From CAYNST01 sp964434105 (GTDB lineage Bacteria; Pseudomonadota; Gammaproteobacteria; Pseudomonadales; Cellvibrionaceae), in the NCBI GenBank assembly GCA_964434105.1, contig CAYSTJ010000002.1:81677-145676 (forward strand): a DNA stretch of 64,000 nucleotides, in the 5' to 3' direction. Below the pieces are notes generated by a model. The model searched no databases, was not told where the DNA came from, and saw only the letters and a list, made by a program, of their open reading frames with translations. Both the position numbers and the translations under genes were made by a program. Shown here one piece after another: positions 16,670 through 27,600 of this stretch (positions within the stretch are counted from its first letter, which is position 1; the number at the start of each line of letters is the position of its first letter).

Positions 16670-19507
16670 ATGCAAGATAGCTTAATGGCGTTATTATGGA
16701 GTACATCCCATATCTCCGGTGGTAATGCCGCCTACGTCGAAAATCTCTACGAAGCCTACCTGATGGATCCGGCTTCAGTGCCGGAAGAATGGCGTAATTA
16801 CTTCGAGCAGTTACCACGGGTCAACGGTACGGTGGCCCGGGACATTCCCCACTCCGAAGTCATTGAGTACTTTGAGCTGCTGGGACGCAATCGGGCACGA
16901 CCTCTGGCAGTGCCCGGTGCCAGCGGCGCCTCCATCGCGCATGAGCGCAAACAGGTAGAGGTCGTTCAACTGGTCAATGCCTACCGTTTGAGCGGACACA
17001 AGAAAGCCAAACTCGACCCACTCGCCCTGAAGCCGCAGCAACCGTTAAAAGAGCTGGACCTGAATTTTCATCGGCTGTCACGCGCCGATCTGGATCTCGT
17101 GTTTCAGACAGGAGACCTGTCGTTCGGCATCAAAGAGGCCCCACTCAGCGAGATAATTGCCAATCTGGAGCAGACCTACTGCGAGCATGTTGGCGCCGAG
17201 GTCATGCATATCACCAATTTCGCCGAACGCGCCTGGTTGCTAGACCGTCTGGAAAGCGCCCGATCTACGCCGTCTTTCGACGCCGAGGAGAAGTTGAATC
17301 TGTTGCGCAGCCTGACGGCAGCAGAAGGGCTTGAGCGGCATCTGGACAGCAAATACCCGGGGACCAAACGCTTTGGCCTGGAGGGTGCAGAAAGCCTGAT
17401 ACCAATGCTGGATGAAGTGATCAAGCGTGCGGGCGCTTATGGAGCCAAGGAAATGGTGCTGGGCATGGCTCACCGGGGACGACTGAATACGCTGGTCAAT
17501 ATTCTGGGCAAGAGCCCTTCAGAGCTGTTCGAAGAGTTTGAAGGCAAGCGGCTCGTGGATACATCAGGTGACGTCAAGTACCACCAGGGCTTTTCATCCA
17601 ACGTGATGACGCCAGGCGGGGAAATGCATCTGGCCATGGCGTTTAACCCATCGCATCTCGAAATCGTCTCCCCCGTGGTCGAAGGTTCGGTGCGTGCGCG
17701 GCAGGACCGTCGCGAGGACACCCAGGGGAATCTTGTGGTTCCGGTCGTTATTCACGGAGATGCTGCGTTCGCCGGCCAGGGTGTGGTCATGGAAACGTTC
17801 CAGATGTCCCAGACGCGTGCGTATAAAACTGGCGGCACCATTCATATCGTAATCAATAATCAGATCGGATTTACCACCAGTCACCGCGAAGACGCACGCT
17901 CGACGGATTATTGTACGGATGTGGCCAAGGTAATCGAGGCACCCATATTCCACGTTAACGGTGACGATCCGGAAGCAGTGGCCTTCGTAACACGCCTTGC
18001 GATGGATTACCGTCATGAGTTCCGCAAGGATGTGGTCATTGATCTGGTCTGTTACCGGCGGCGAGGCCATAACGAAACGGACGAACCGTCGGCGACCCAG
18101 CCGTTGATGTACGCCAGGATTCGCAAGCACAAGACGGTTCGCACCTTTTATGCGGAACGGTTGGTCCTTGAGGGTCTGATTTCCCAGGACGATGTGGATA
18201 CAATGGCATCGGCCTATCGCGATGCGCTGGACCGCGGCGAAACCGTCGCGCGCGGGCTCGTGTCAGAGCCGGATCGTTCGCTGTTTGTCGACTGGACGCC
18301 GTATCTCGGGCATGATTGGCTAACACCGGCCGACACCACCTACGATATCAAAAAACTGCAGGAAGTTGCCGAAAAGTCATCCCATATCCCCGATGGTATT
18401 GTGGTGCAGCGCCAGGTTGGCAAAATTTATGATGACCGCCGCAAGATGGCCGGCGGCGCACTGCCGATCAACTGGGGCATGGCCGAAACGCTGGCGTACG
18501 GTACCCTGCTGGAGCAGGGTCATCGGATTCGTATTACCGGTCAGGACGTGGGCCGCGGGACATTTTCACACCGGCACGCCATTATTCATAACCAGAAAGA
18601 TGGCGAACCCTATGTCCCCCTGCGCTACCTGTATGACGGACAGCCTGCCTTCGAGTTGTATGACTCCCTGTTGTCTGAAGAAGCCGTATTGGCATTCGAA
18701 TACGGCTATGCCACGACTACGCCCAACGCGCTGATAATCTGGGAAGCGCAGTTTGGCGACTTTGCCAATGGTGCCCAGGTTGTTATCGACCAGTTTATAA
18801 CCAGCGGTGAACATAAGTGGGGACGTCTCTGCGGTTTGACCATGTTGCTGCCGCACGGTTATGAGGGGCAGGGGCCGGAGCACTCGTCCGCGCGACTTGA
18901 GCGCTTTCTGCAGCTGTCCGCGGAGCATAATATTCAGGTATGCGTACCCACCACGCCGGCCCAGGTGTTTCATATGCTGCGTCGCCAGGCGATACGTCCG
19001 CTACGCAGGCCTCTGATCGTCATGAGTCCAAAATGGATTCTGCGCCACAAGCTGGCAACGTCGACTCTGGAAGAGCTGGCCAATGGCAGTTTTCGTAACG
19101 TCATCAGTGACGACTCAGTCGAACCCGCGCAGGTGAAGCGTGTCATCATGTGCAGTGGCAAGGTTTACTATCATTTGCTGGAAGCACGGGAAGAACGCGA
19201 AATCCGGGAAGTGGCGCTACTGCGAATCGAGCAGCTGTATCCATTTCCTGAAGAGGAATTGCGGCGCGCCCTGAAAACCTTTGAGCAGGTTACCGATGTA
19301 ATCTGGTGCCAGGAAGAACCCAAAAACCAGGGCGCCTGGTTCTCCAGCCAGCATCGTATGAAGCGGGCAATGGATCGGGTAAACTCCGATGCATTTTTGC
19401 GCTATGCTGGGCGTCCGCCCTCATCGGCACCAGCGGCTGGGTACATGTCCACACACCTGGAAGAACAGAACAAATTCATATCCGCAGCACTGGACGTAAC
19501 GGTTTAA
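16670..19507 (+). CDS. sucA: 2-Oxoglutarate dehydrogenase E1 component
   Basis: A thiamine-diphosphate enzyme of about 945 residues that decarboxylates 2-oxoglutarate and passes the succinyl group to the E2 lipoyl arm. N-terminal motif 'YVENLYEAYLMDPASVPEEWRNYFEQLP' is the conserved E2-binding segment. The ThDP site includes the GDAAFAGQG motif followed by the NNQIGFTT loop, and MVLGMAHRGRLN and HLEIVSPVVEGSVRARQD are classic SucA signatures. The start at 16670 has GGTGGA just upstream; an ATG twelve bases earlier is possible. It follows sdhB by about 95 bases, in the usual sdhCDAB-sucAB order. Confidence 0.97.
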   Translation: MQDSLMALLWSTSHISGGNAAYVENLYEAYLMDPASVPEEWRNYFEQLPRVNGTVARDIPHSEVIEYFELLGRNRARPLAVPGASGASIAHERKQVEVVQLVNAYRLSGHKKAKLDPLALKPQQPLKELDLNFHRLSRADLDLVFQTGDLSFGIKEAPLSEIIANLEQTYCEHVGAEVMHITNFAERAWLLDRLESARSTPSFDAEEKLNLLRSLTAAEGLERHLDSKYPGTKRFGLEGAESLIPMLDEVIKRAGAYGAKEMVLGMAHRGRLNTLVNILGKSPSELFEEFEGKRLVDTSGDVKYHQGFSSNVMTPGGEMHLAMAFNPSHLEIVSPVVEGSVRARQDRREDTQGNLVVPVVIHGDAAFAGQGVVMETFQMSQTRAYKTGGTIHIVINNQIGFTTSHREDARSTDYCTDVAKVIEAPIFHVNGDDPEAVAFVTRLAMDYRHEFRKDVVIDLVCYRRRGHNETDEPSATQPLMYARIRKHKTVRTFYAERLVLEGLISQDDVDTMASAYRDALDRGETVARGLVSEPDRSLFVDWTPYLGHDWLTPADTTYDIKKLQEVAEKSSHIPDGIVVQRQVGKIYDDRRKMAGGALPINWGMAETLAYGTLLEQGHRIRITGQDVGRGTFSHRHAIIHNQKDGEPYVPLRYLYDGQPAFELYDSLLSEEAVLAFEYGYATTTPNALIIWEAQFGDFANGAQVVIDQFITSGEHKWGRLCGLTMLLPHGYEGQGPEHSSARLERFLQLSAEHNIQVCVPTTPAQVFHMLRRQAIRPLRRPLIVMSPKWILRHKLATSTLEELANGSFRNVISDDSVEPAQVKRVIMCSGKVYYHLLEAREEREIREVALLRIEQLYPFPEEELRRALKTFEQVTDVIWCQEEPKNQGAWFSSQHRMKRAMDRVNSDAFLRYAGRPPSSAPAAGYMSTHLEEQNKFISAALDVTV

Positions 19508-19588
19508 ATCTCTCAATACTTGTGGCAGCGATTCCGGAAGCTGTGAGCCGCCACGGTTCAGACATAGTCTCAAGAAGGACGTACTGGA

Positions 19589-20836
19589 ATGACCATTGAA
19601 ATTAAAGCCCCAACGTTTCCTGAATCCGTTCAGGACGGCACTGTCGCTACCTGGCACAAGCAGCCGGGAGAAGCGGTTTCCCGCGATGATCTACTGGTCG
19701 ATATCGAAACGGACAAGGTGGTGCTGGAAGTCGTGGCTCCCGCCGATGGCACCCTGTCTGAGGTATTGAAGGGCGAGGGCGAAGTTGTTCTCAGCAATGA
19801 AGTCCTGGCGCAATTCACCGCGGGTGAGGGGGCCGCTGCCAAAACCGACGATAAACAGCCGGCGACTGAAAATGCACCGCAGAAAGAGACTGCGTCTTCG
19901 GAAGTGGAAGACACATCGGATATTCTGGTTAATCCGGCAGCGAGAAAACTCGCGGACGAAAAAGGTATCCCACTGGGGCAGATTACCGGCACCGGCAAGG
20001 GTGGACGGATTACCAAGGAAGACGTCCTGAATTTCAGGAAGCCGGCGGCCCCGCAAACGGCTGCCCAGCAGTCCGGCAAGGCACAGCGCGACGTTGAAAA
20101 GCCTGAAACTGCGTCGACATCGGGGCAGGGACAACGGTTGGAAAAACGGGTTCCAATGACCCGACTGCGTGCCCGTATTGCCGAACGTCTGCTGGATGCC
20201 ACGCAGAATACCGCCATGCTGACCACATTCAACGAGGTCAACATGGGGCCGGTGATGGCCTTGCGGTCACGTTACAAGGATATGTTCGAGAAGACTCATA
20301 ACGGCAGCCGGTTGGGCTTTATGGGATTTTTCGTCAAGGCGGCTGTGGAAGCACTGCGCCGCTTGCCGGCAGTGAATGCGTCAATTGACGGGAGCGACGT
20401 CGTATACCACGGCTACCAGGATATCGGCGTCGCCGTCTCCACGCCCAAGGGTCTGGTCGTACCGGTGCTGCGGAACGCCGAGAATATGGGGCTGGCAGAG
20501 ATCGAGAACACGATTCGCGATTTTGGGCTACGTGCGCGCGACGGGAAGCTGGGCATTGAAGAAATGACCGGGGGAACCTTTACCATAACCAATGGCGGCG
20601 TGTTTGGTTCCCTGTTGTCAACGCCGATTCTGAACCCACCGCAGGCGGCCATTCTCGGTATGCATAAAATTCAGGAACGGCCTATGGCAGTAGACGGTAA
20701 AGTGGAAATTTTACCCATGATGTATTTGGCGCTGTCTTACGATCACCGGTTGATTGATGGCAAAGAAGCGGTACAGTTTCTCGTGACCATCAAGGAGCTG
20801 CTGGAAGATCCTGCCCGTATTCTGCTGGAAGTTTAA
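19589..20836 (+). CDS. sucB: Dihydrolipoyl succinyltransferase (2-oxoglutarate dehydrogenase E2)
   Basis: The 415-residue core of the 2-oxoglutarate dehydrogenase complex transfers succinyl from lipoamide to CoA. One lipoyl domain (about 2-78) carries the modified lysine K43 in DIETDKVVLEV. A flexible Ala/Pro/Glu linker follows, then the E3-binding domain (NPAARKLADEKGIPLGQI, about 113-150). The catalytic domain (about 185-415) contains TFNEVNMGPV, GTFTITNGGVFGSL and the active-site SYDHRLIDGKEAVQFL. The start is preceded by AAGGACGTACTGGA. A single lipoyl domain is normal for SucB, unlike AceF. Confidence 0.97.
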   Translation: MTIEIKAPTFPESVQDGTVATWHKQPGEAVSRDDLLVDIETDKVVLEVVAPADGTLSEVLKGEGEVVLSNEVLAQFTAGEGAAAKTDDKQPATENAPQKETASSEVEDTSDILVNPAARKLADEKGIPLGQITGTGKGGRITKEDVLNFRKPAAPQTAAQQSGKAQRDVEKPETASTSGQGQRLEKRVPMTRLRARIAERLLDATQNTAMLTTFNEVNMGPVMALRSRYKDMFEKTHNGSRLGFMGFFVKAAVEALRRLPAVNASIDGSDVVYHGYQDIGVAVSTPKGLVVPVLRNAENMGLAEIENTIRDFGLRARDGKLGIEEMTGGTFTITNGGVFGSLLSTPILNPPQAAILGMHKIQERPMAVDGKVEILPMMYLALSYDHRLIDGKEAVQFLVTIKELLEDPARILLEV

Positions 20837-20911
20837 CTCGCATTGGTCGCAGCGGAATCGGGGGCGCGCGGGCGTTCGCGGTAAGAGATTCAAAATATCT
20901 GGGGTAAGTCT

Positions 20912-22366
20912 ATGTCCACTAAATACGATTTGATCGTAATCGGCTCCGGTCCGGCAGGCTATGTCGCCGCAATCCGGGCCGCTCAGCTCGGCATGAAAAC
21001 CGCTTGTATCGAAAAATGGCAGAACAGCGCTGGTCAGGGCGTGAATGGTGGAACCTGCCTGAATGTTGGCTGCATCCCCTCCAAGGCGCTGCTGGATTCG
21101 TCCCACAAGTTCAAAGAGGCTACATCGGATTTCAGTGTTCACGGGATTACGACTCAGGGTGTATCCATTAACGTCCCCGATATGATCGCTCGCAAAAACG
21201 ACATTGTGAAACAGCTGACCGCCGGCGTTGCCGGACTCTTTGCGACAAACAAGGTAACAGCGCTTTTCGGTACGGGCAAACTGCTGGCCGGCCGCAAGGT
21301 TCAGCTGACGGATCACGACGGCAATGAGCAGCTTCTGGAAGCCGACAACGTAATTCTTGCATCCGGGTCCGTTCCGGTTGCCATTCCGGTGGCGCCTGTT
21401 GATGGTGATGTTATTGTGGATTCCACCGGGGCGCTCGAATTCGACGCCGTACCGGAACGGCTCGGTGTGATCGGCGCGGGCGTCATCGGGCTGGAGCTTG
21501 GATCGGTATGGTCGCGACTGGGGTCCCGGGTTGTTTGCCTGGAGGCCATGGACCGGTTTCTATCGATCATGGACCAGCAGATCGCGAAGGAAACCTACAA
21601 AATACTCTCCCGCCAGGGGCTGGATATCCGGTTGAGTTGTCGGGTCACCGGCTCCTCGGTAAAGGAATCCGGCGGACGTAAGGAAGTTGTGGTTACCTAT
21701 ATCGACAAGGACGGCACAGAACAGACAGAAACCTTCGACAAACTGATTGTCTGCGTGGGGCGCCGTTCTTTTACTGACGGGCTGCTGGCTGAAGACAGCG
21801 GCGTAAAAATGGATGAACGCGGGTCCGTTTACGTCAATGACCTGTGCTCAACTAGCGCGCCGGGCGTGTATGCCATTGGCGATGTGGTACGTGGGCCCAT
21901 GCTGGCCCATAAAGGTTCGGAAGAGGGCATTATGGTGGTAGAGCGGATTGCCGGGCACAAAACCATCCTGAATTACGACATAATCCCCAATGTTATTTAT
22001 ACCCACCCCGAAATCGCTGCGGTGGGCAAAACCGAAGAGCAGCTGAAGGCGGCGGGCGAACCCTACAAGGTTGGCACGTTTCCGTTTGCCGCGAGCGGAC
22101 GTGCGCTGGCTGCCAACGAGCGCGAAGGGCTGGTCAAGATGCTTGCCGATGAAAAGACTGACCGGATTCTGGGGTGCCATATCGTAGGGCCCAGCGCTGC
22201 CGATCTGGTACAACAGGTCGCCATTGCCATGGAATTTGGCGCTAGCGCTGAAGATCTGGGCATGATTGTCTTCGGGCATCCAACCCTCTCGGAAGCTGTA
22301 CACGAAGCCGCTCTGGCGGTGAATGGCCAGGCGATACACATCGCCAATCGAAAACGCAAAAACTGA
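20912..22366 (+). CDS. lpdA: Dihydrolipoyl dehydrogenase (E3)
   Basis: A 484-residue flavoprotein that reoxidises dihydrolipoamide and passes electrons to NAD+. FAD loop IGSGPAGYVAA (about 10-20), redox-active disulfide C49/C54 in GGTCLNVGCIPSK, NAD-binding IGAGVIGLELGSVW (about 187-200), and the C-terminal catalytic histidine-glutamate pair in GHPTLSEAVHEAAL. Placement directly after sucB suggests that this copy mainly serves the 2-oxoglutarate complex; another E3 may serve pyruvate dehydrogenase elsewhere in the genome, which is inference. The start has GGGGTAAGTCT upstream. Confidence 0.96.
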   Translation: MSTKYDLIVIGSGPAGYVAAIRAAQLGMKTACIEKWQNSAGQGVNGGTCLNVGCIPSKALLDSSHKFKEATSDFSVHGITTQGVSINVPDMIARKNDIVKQLTAGVAGLFATNKVTALFGTGKLLAGRKVQLTDHDGNEQLLEADNVILASGSVPVAIPVAPVDGDVIVDSTGALEFDAVPERLGVIGAGVIGLELGSVWSRLGSRVVCLEAMDRFLSIMDQQIAKETYKILSRQGLDIRLSCRVTGSSVKESGGRKEVVVTYIDKDGTEQTETFDKLIVCVGRRSFTDGLLAEDSGVKMDERGSVYVNDLCSTSAPGVYAIGDVVRGPMLAHKGSEEGIMVVERIAGHKTILNYDIIPNVIYTHPEIAAVGKTEEQLKAAGEPYKVGTFPFAASGRALAANEREGLVKMLADEKTDRILGCHIVGPSAADLVQQVAIAMEFGASAEDLGMIVFGHPTLSEAVHEAALAVNGQAIHIANRKRKN

Positions 22367-22377
22367 TTCCGGTCTTT

Positions 22378-22398
22378 GACCCGGCAACAGGCCGGGTC
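22378..22398 (+). terminator. Hairpin after lpdA (possible terminator or processing site)
   Basis: GACCCGGC (22378-22385) and GCCGGGTC (22391-22398) form a perfect 8-bp stem with a 5-base loop, 11 bases after lpdA. No T-run follows, so it may be a stabiliser or a rho-assisted site rather than a simple terminator. The remaining spacer to sucC (to 22592) has no clear promoter. Confidence 0.5.
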
Positions 22399-22592
22399 GC
22401 ATTATCATTCCGCAGGTGTCACCACGCGGATTGTCAGATATCCAGAAGCGACAATAGTCGAATCAAGGTATCAAGCGTCTGAACGGGTAAACCAGTGTGT
22501 CACGCGCAAAGCGACATTTTTGCAAGCGACCCTTCCGCCCGTTCTGTTGTTTAATTGCGTGTTAATAAACACATCAACAACGGATAGAAACC

Positions 22593-23759
22593 ATGAATTT
22601 GCATGAATATCAGGCAAAGCAGCTTTTTGCTGAATACGGTCTGCCGGTTTCCAAAGGTATTGCAGCAGAAACGCCGGCAGAAGCTGCCAGTGCCGCGGGG
22701 ATAATCGGCGGTGATAAATGGGTTGTCAAAGCACAGGTGCATGCTGGCGGACGCGGCAAGGCGGGCGGTGTCAAGCTGGTTTCTACGAAATCGGAAATTG
22801 AGGAATTTGCGCAGAAGTGGCTGGGCAATCGGCTGGTTACCTATCAGACCGACGAACGCGGACAGCCGGTAAGTCGTATTCTGGTCGAAACCTGTACTGA
22901 TATCGAACAGGAGCTGTATCTGGGCGCTGTGGTTGACCGCTCTACCCGCCGTATCGTGTTTATGGCATCGACTGAAGGTGGCGTTGAAATCGAAAAAGTC
23001 GCACACGAAACACCGGAGAAGATACTCAAGGCGGTTATTGATCCCCTCACGGGCGCCCAGCCTTACCAGGCGCGCGAGATCGCCTTTGCGCTGGGTCTGA
23101 AGGGTGTGCAGATAAAGCAGTTCACCCAGATTTTCCTGGGGCTGGCGAAGATGTTTGAAGAGTGCGATCTGGCACTGCTGGAAGTGAATCCGCTGGTGAT
23201 CACCAAAGAAGGCAATCTGCATTGTCTGGACGCCAAGATCAATATCGACGGAAACGCCTTGTATCGCCAACCGGCGATTCGCGAAATGCACGATCCGTCG
23301 CAGGATGATGAACGGGAAGCGCATGCGGCCAAATGGGAACTGAATTATGTTGCCCTCGACGGCAATATCGGCTGTATGGTCAATGGCGCCGGCCTGGCCA
23401 TGGGCACTATGGATATTGTGAAACTGCATGGTGGCCAGCCTGCCAACTTTCTGGATGTCGGCGGTGGTGCGACCAAAGAACGGGTTGTGGAAGCTTTCAA
23501 GATTATTCTGTCGGATACCAACGTCAAAGCCGTACTTATCAATATATTCGGCGGTATTGTTCGGTGCGATCTGATTGCCGATGGTGTCATTGGGGCGGTT
23601 AACGAAGTCGGCGTCAAAGTACCGGTAGTCGTCCGGCTGGAGGGCAATAACGCCGAGTTGGGCCGCAAGGTGTTAACAGAAAGCGGATTGAATATTATTC
23701 CTGCATCCACACTGACCGATGCGGCACAGTTGGTGGTTAAAGCCGCGGAGGGCAAATAA
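22593..23759 (+). CDS. sucC: Succinyl-CoA synthetase beta subunit
   Basis: The 388-residue ATP-grasp subunit of succinyl-CoA synthetase, which couples succinyl-CoA cleavage to nucleotide triphosphate formation. The N-terminus MNLHEYQAKQLFAEYGLPVS and KAQVHAGGRGKAGGVKL are diagnostic, with the ATP-grasp metal site in LEVNPLVIT. The C-terminal part carries NIFGGIVRCDLIADGVI, which contacts the alpha subunit. The length equals the E. coli protein. Its stop overlaps the sucD start (TAATG), showing translational coupling. Confidence 0.97.
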   Translation: MNLHEYQAKQLFAEYGLPVSKGIAAETPAEAASAAGIIGGDKWVVKAQVHAGGRGKAGGVKLVSTKSEIEEFAQKWLGNRLVTYQTDERGQPVSRILVETCTDIEQELYLGAVVDRSTRRIVFMASTEGGVEIEKVAHETPEKILKAVIDPLTGAQPYQAREIAFALGLKGVQIKQFTQIFLGLAKMFEECDLALLEVNPLVITKEGNLHCLDAKINIDGNALYRQPAIREMHDPSQDDEREAHAAKWELNYVALDGNIGCMVNGAGLAMGTMDIVKLHGGQPANFLDVGGGATKERVVEAFKIILSDTNVKAVLINIFGGIVRCDLIADGVIGAVNEVGVKVPVVVRLEGNNAELGRKVLTESGLNIIPASTLTDAAQLVVKAAEGK

Positions 23760-24631
23760 TGAGCGTACTGATTAATAAAGACACCAAAGTGTTGTGCCAG
23801 GGCTTTACCGGTGCGCAGGGTACATTTCACTCACAGCAGGCTATTGAATACGGCACCAGAATGGTCGGCGGTGTGACACCCGGCAAGGGCGGACAGAGCC
23901 ATCTCGATCTGCCGGTGTTTAACTCCATGCGCGAAGCTGTCGACAGCACCGGTGCCGATGCCAGTGTTATCTACGTGCCGGCGGCTTTCTGCAAGGATTC
24001 CATTTTGGAAGCTGCGCACAGCGGTGTAAAACTGATTGTCTGTATCACTGAAGGCATTCCGACGCTGGACATGCTGGCGTGCAAGGTCCGCTGTGATGAG
24101 CTTGGTGTTCGACTGATCGGCCCTAACTGCCCCGGCGTGATAACGCCTGGTGAATGCAAAATCGGTATTATGCCTGGCCATATACACAAGCCTGGCCGTG
24201 TTGGTATTGTGTCGCGATCCGGCACACTCACCTATGAAGCGGTCAAGCAGACGACTGACTTCGGGTTTGGACAGTCCACCTGTGTCGGGATTGGCGGTGA
24301 TCCGATTCCGGGTTCCAGCTTTATCGACATACTGGCGCTGTTTGAGGCAGATGCGAAAACGGAAGCTATCGTTATGATCGGTGAAATTGGCGGTACCGCC
24401 GAAGAGGAAGCGGCTGCCTATATCAAGAGCAATGTGACCAAACCCGTAGTGTCCTACATAGCAGGCGTAACAGCACCGGCTGGCAAGCGTATGGGGCATG
24501 CCGGCGCAATTATTTCCGGCGGAAAAGGCACGGCCGATGAGAAATTTGCCGCGCTGCAGGATGCCGGCGTCAAAACCGTTCGAAGTCTGGCAGATATTGG
24601 AAACGGTCTCAAGGAAGTGACTGGCTGGTAG
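23759..24631 (+). CDS. sucD: Succinyl-CoA synthetase alpha subunit
   Basis: The 290-residue CoA-binding subunit, phosphorylated on histidine during catalysis. CoA-binding Rossmann fold at the N-terminus (CQGFTGAQGTFHSQQAIEYG). GPNCPGVITPGECKIGIMPG lies around residue 123. The phospho-histidine is in MGHAGAIISGGKG near residue 245. It overlaps sucC by one base and ends the sdh-suc block. A strong hairpin just after the stop separates it from the convergent minus-strand gene. Confidence 0.97.
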   Translation: MSVLINKDTKVLCQGFTGAQGTFHSQQAIEYGTRMVGGVTPGKGGQSHLDLPVFNSMREAVDSTGADASVIYVPAAFCKDSILEAAHSGVKLIVCITEGIPTLDMLACKVRCDELGVRLIGPNCPGVITPGECKIGIMPGHIHKPGRVGIVSRSGTLTYEAVKQTTDFGFGQSTCVGIGGDPIPGSSFIDILALFEADAKTEAIVMIGEIGGTAEEEAAAYIKSNVTKPVVSYIAGVTAPAGKRMGHAGAIISGGKGTADEKFAALQDAGVKTVRSLADIGNGLKEVTGW

Positions 24632-24641
24632 ATGTCTGAAC

Positions 24642-24673
24642 GTCCATCCGAAACGCCCGGGTTCCGGATGGAC
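24642..24673. terminator. Hairpin between convergent sucD and the PQQ-type gene
   Basis: GTCCATCCG (24642-24650) and CGGATGGAC (24665-24673) make a perfect 9-bp stem whose loop contains a further short AAC/GTT pairing. Its location between two convergent stop codons suggests a bidirectional termination or 3'-end stabilising role, although no long T-run follows on either strand. Confidence 0.55.
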
Positions 24674-24693
24674 ACCTGTATTACCTCGCTTGC

Positions 24694-27600
24694 CTATTCC
24701 TCGTTGACGTCATTCGTTCTATCAGTCAGATACTTCTGCATCAGCCATTCTTCAATGATCTGCTGTTCATCGCCGGTCAGGGCCCGGTCATAAATCAGCA
24801 CTGCGGCTACATCCATACGGGCGGCGCCACGCTGGGAAATTTCCTGTCCGATAACCAGTCGCTCCAGCCCCGTATTGTAGATATGGTGATGGGCTGCAAC
24901 GGCAACGCCATTGTGGCGCAAGGTGGCCAGGTCCGCCTGCAGCACCGCTGCCTGCAACAGCCATCCGGAACCGGTGAGGGTGACACCGGACTCGAGGTCA
25001 TTGGCAAGACCATATCCCTGTAATGCCGAGCGTCCAAAAAAGCTGCGGACAACAGGCCCGAATGCGCCATTGTCAACACCGGTGCCATAGACAATCCCGG
25101 CCCAGGCGCTGTTGGTGTGATAGCGCACCACGGCGAGTATTGTCCGGTCGTTATTGCCGGTGGGTAATAGAAGCGGTTCACCGGGTGCAGCTACCCGTTC
25201 CAGCGCATCATATTCGCCGTCAAGTGTAAGGGCTGGCAAACTGGAGGGGGTCGCAGATTGGGCAAGCAGGGGCGCACCGACTGCCGCAAGGTGGTGCTTA
25301 TGCGCTGACTGGTCTTGCCAGGCCAATACCTGTTCGTCCGCACTGACAACACCGGCATCGGTTTCAAGATGCAATACCAGACCCTCGCTTACCGGCGGCG
25401 CTGACGTGATTGTCAGGTCCAGCTGGGCCGAGCCTTCCTCGCCGTTGGAATCCAGGCTCACTGCGGTTACCGTGTGCAGGCCCGGCGACAGCCAGTCGAC
25501 CAGCAGCGTGGCGCCTTCACCGAGCACGCCATCCAGATTTGACGTCCAGAGCAGGGTGTCACTCAGATCACCGTCTTCGCCATCCGTTGCAGACCCCGAA
25601 AACTCGATCGCAACTCCGCCGGGAAACGACAGGGCCGGGCCTGGAGAGCTAATGACCACCTGCGGTGCCGCATTGACCGCCGGTTGTTCCACGACCAGCC
25701 GGATGCCGACGGTGGAACCCAGTCCTTCTGAGTCGGTGACTGACGCTCGCAGCGTATGGATGCCGCTGGACAACCAGTCAACCGTAAGGGTACTGCCGCT
25801 ACCCAGCGAACCATCGATATCGGAGGTCCAGTCCACCAGTTCACTCAAATCGCCATCTTCCGGGTCCAGGGCCAGCCCTCGCAGAAAAAGCGCCGTTCCC
25901 TGCGTGATCGTGAGGCCCGGTGCGGGCTCCTCAATGGTCAATAGTGGTGGTTCGTTAACGACGCTTGAGTCCAAATACTTGCCTTGCAGATACCCCAGTA
26001 CTTGCTCACGTTCAGTGGCATCGAGCGCCCGTTCATAAACCAGAACGGCTGCCAGGTCCATGCCGATATGCCCGCGACCGCCAATTTCCTCCCCAATCAC
26101 CAGTTTGCTGGGCACTGTGTTGTATGTGTGATTGAATCGGATCAGTTCGGCGCCATCGAGATAGAGCTGCGCCACATTGCTCTGTACCAGACCCTCCTGG
26201 ATGTGCCAACCGCCATGCAGGGCCGGTACGTCGGATATCAGGTCATTCTGTCGGTAATAGCCGAACATTGTATGGTTGCCTTCCGGCAGATTAACGCCCA
26301 GTCCAAAATTTTGGTTGGCCGCGGCATTTCCGAAACTGATACCTCCCCACGCGGCCGCGCTGTAATAGCTCGCGACCACGTACATGGTACGATCCTGATT
26401 GCCGGCGGGAAGGCCGCCGAGAGGGTCTGTCTCATCCAGCCGGACCAACCGGTCGTCCACACCGTCAAAGCTGATCGCCGGCATGCCGGCTGGCGTGGCC
26501 GCGGGCAGCAGTTGCGGCTCCCCTGCAGCGACCATGTCCAGCCCGAGGCCGGATTGATCAAGCCAGGCGGCGATGGTTGTGCCGCTGAGCAGGGACACAT
26601 TGATATCGGATTCCAGCTGTAAAACGAGGCCTTCCGTCACCAGTCTGGGCGGGACTGCTGACCCCGGCCGGGTAATAACGATAGTTATCGTGTCCGAGAC
26701 CGCCTGTTGTCCGGTATCAGCGACGCTGGCTGTAATCGTGTGAGTGCCCACGGATAATGCGGCGAAGTTGACATAGGCGCCACTGCCAAACGTCCCATCA
26801 ATGCTGGATGTCCAGACAATATCGTTCGACAGTGTACCGTCTTCCAGATCGGTGGCTGTCGCTGCAAACTCAATGATCTCATCCCGATAAAATGTGCTGG
26901 AGTCCGCTGGCCGGGTAATCGAAATGGACGGGACCGCGTCACCGGATTGATTAACGATGACCAGTACGCTGGTGGTTGACGTATTGCCAAAAGAGTCCGT
27001 CACTGTGGCCGTAATAAAATGAAATCCACCGGAAAGTTCCCGCTCCAGTTCCGCGCCCTGGCCCAGATCGCCATCCAGCGACGAGTGCCAGTTAACCGCT
27101 GCTGAAAGATCGCCATCTTCGTTATCTGTGGCATTCGTTCGCAGGGTGATGGGTTGATCGGCCAGGCGCACTACCGTGTTGTTGGCAGGTGCCTCAATGA
27201 CGACGACTGGCGACAGATCCTGCACCACGCCGAGCCCATAGCGCTGGGCGAGATAAAGGTTCAGGCGATCCAGCTCCATGGCCGACAGGGCGTAGTCATA
27301 CACCAGAACTTCCACCACATCCATGGCAATGTGGTCCCGATTATTGAGTTCCTCGGCCAGGCGGATCCGGCCCGTGCCGGTGTTGAAGACGTGATCATGG
27401 ATGCCGGCCGGGGTTCCGTCCAGATATTGGGTCAGGCGGTCGTTGTCGACTATGGCTCCCTGGACTACCCAGTTTCCGATCGGTGAGACCGGTGGATCCG
27501 CCGCGATATCATTGCTATTGCCCCAACCCTGGACGCCAAAATGACCATCGGGGGTCATGACCAGGCCAAAGGCCTGGTTACCCGCTGCATTCCCGTAGGT

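Noticed and set aside
22551..23429. 292-codon open frame antisense to sucC
   Set aside because: Shadow of sucC; no domain, no ribosome site.
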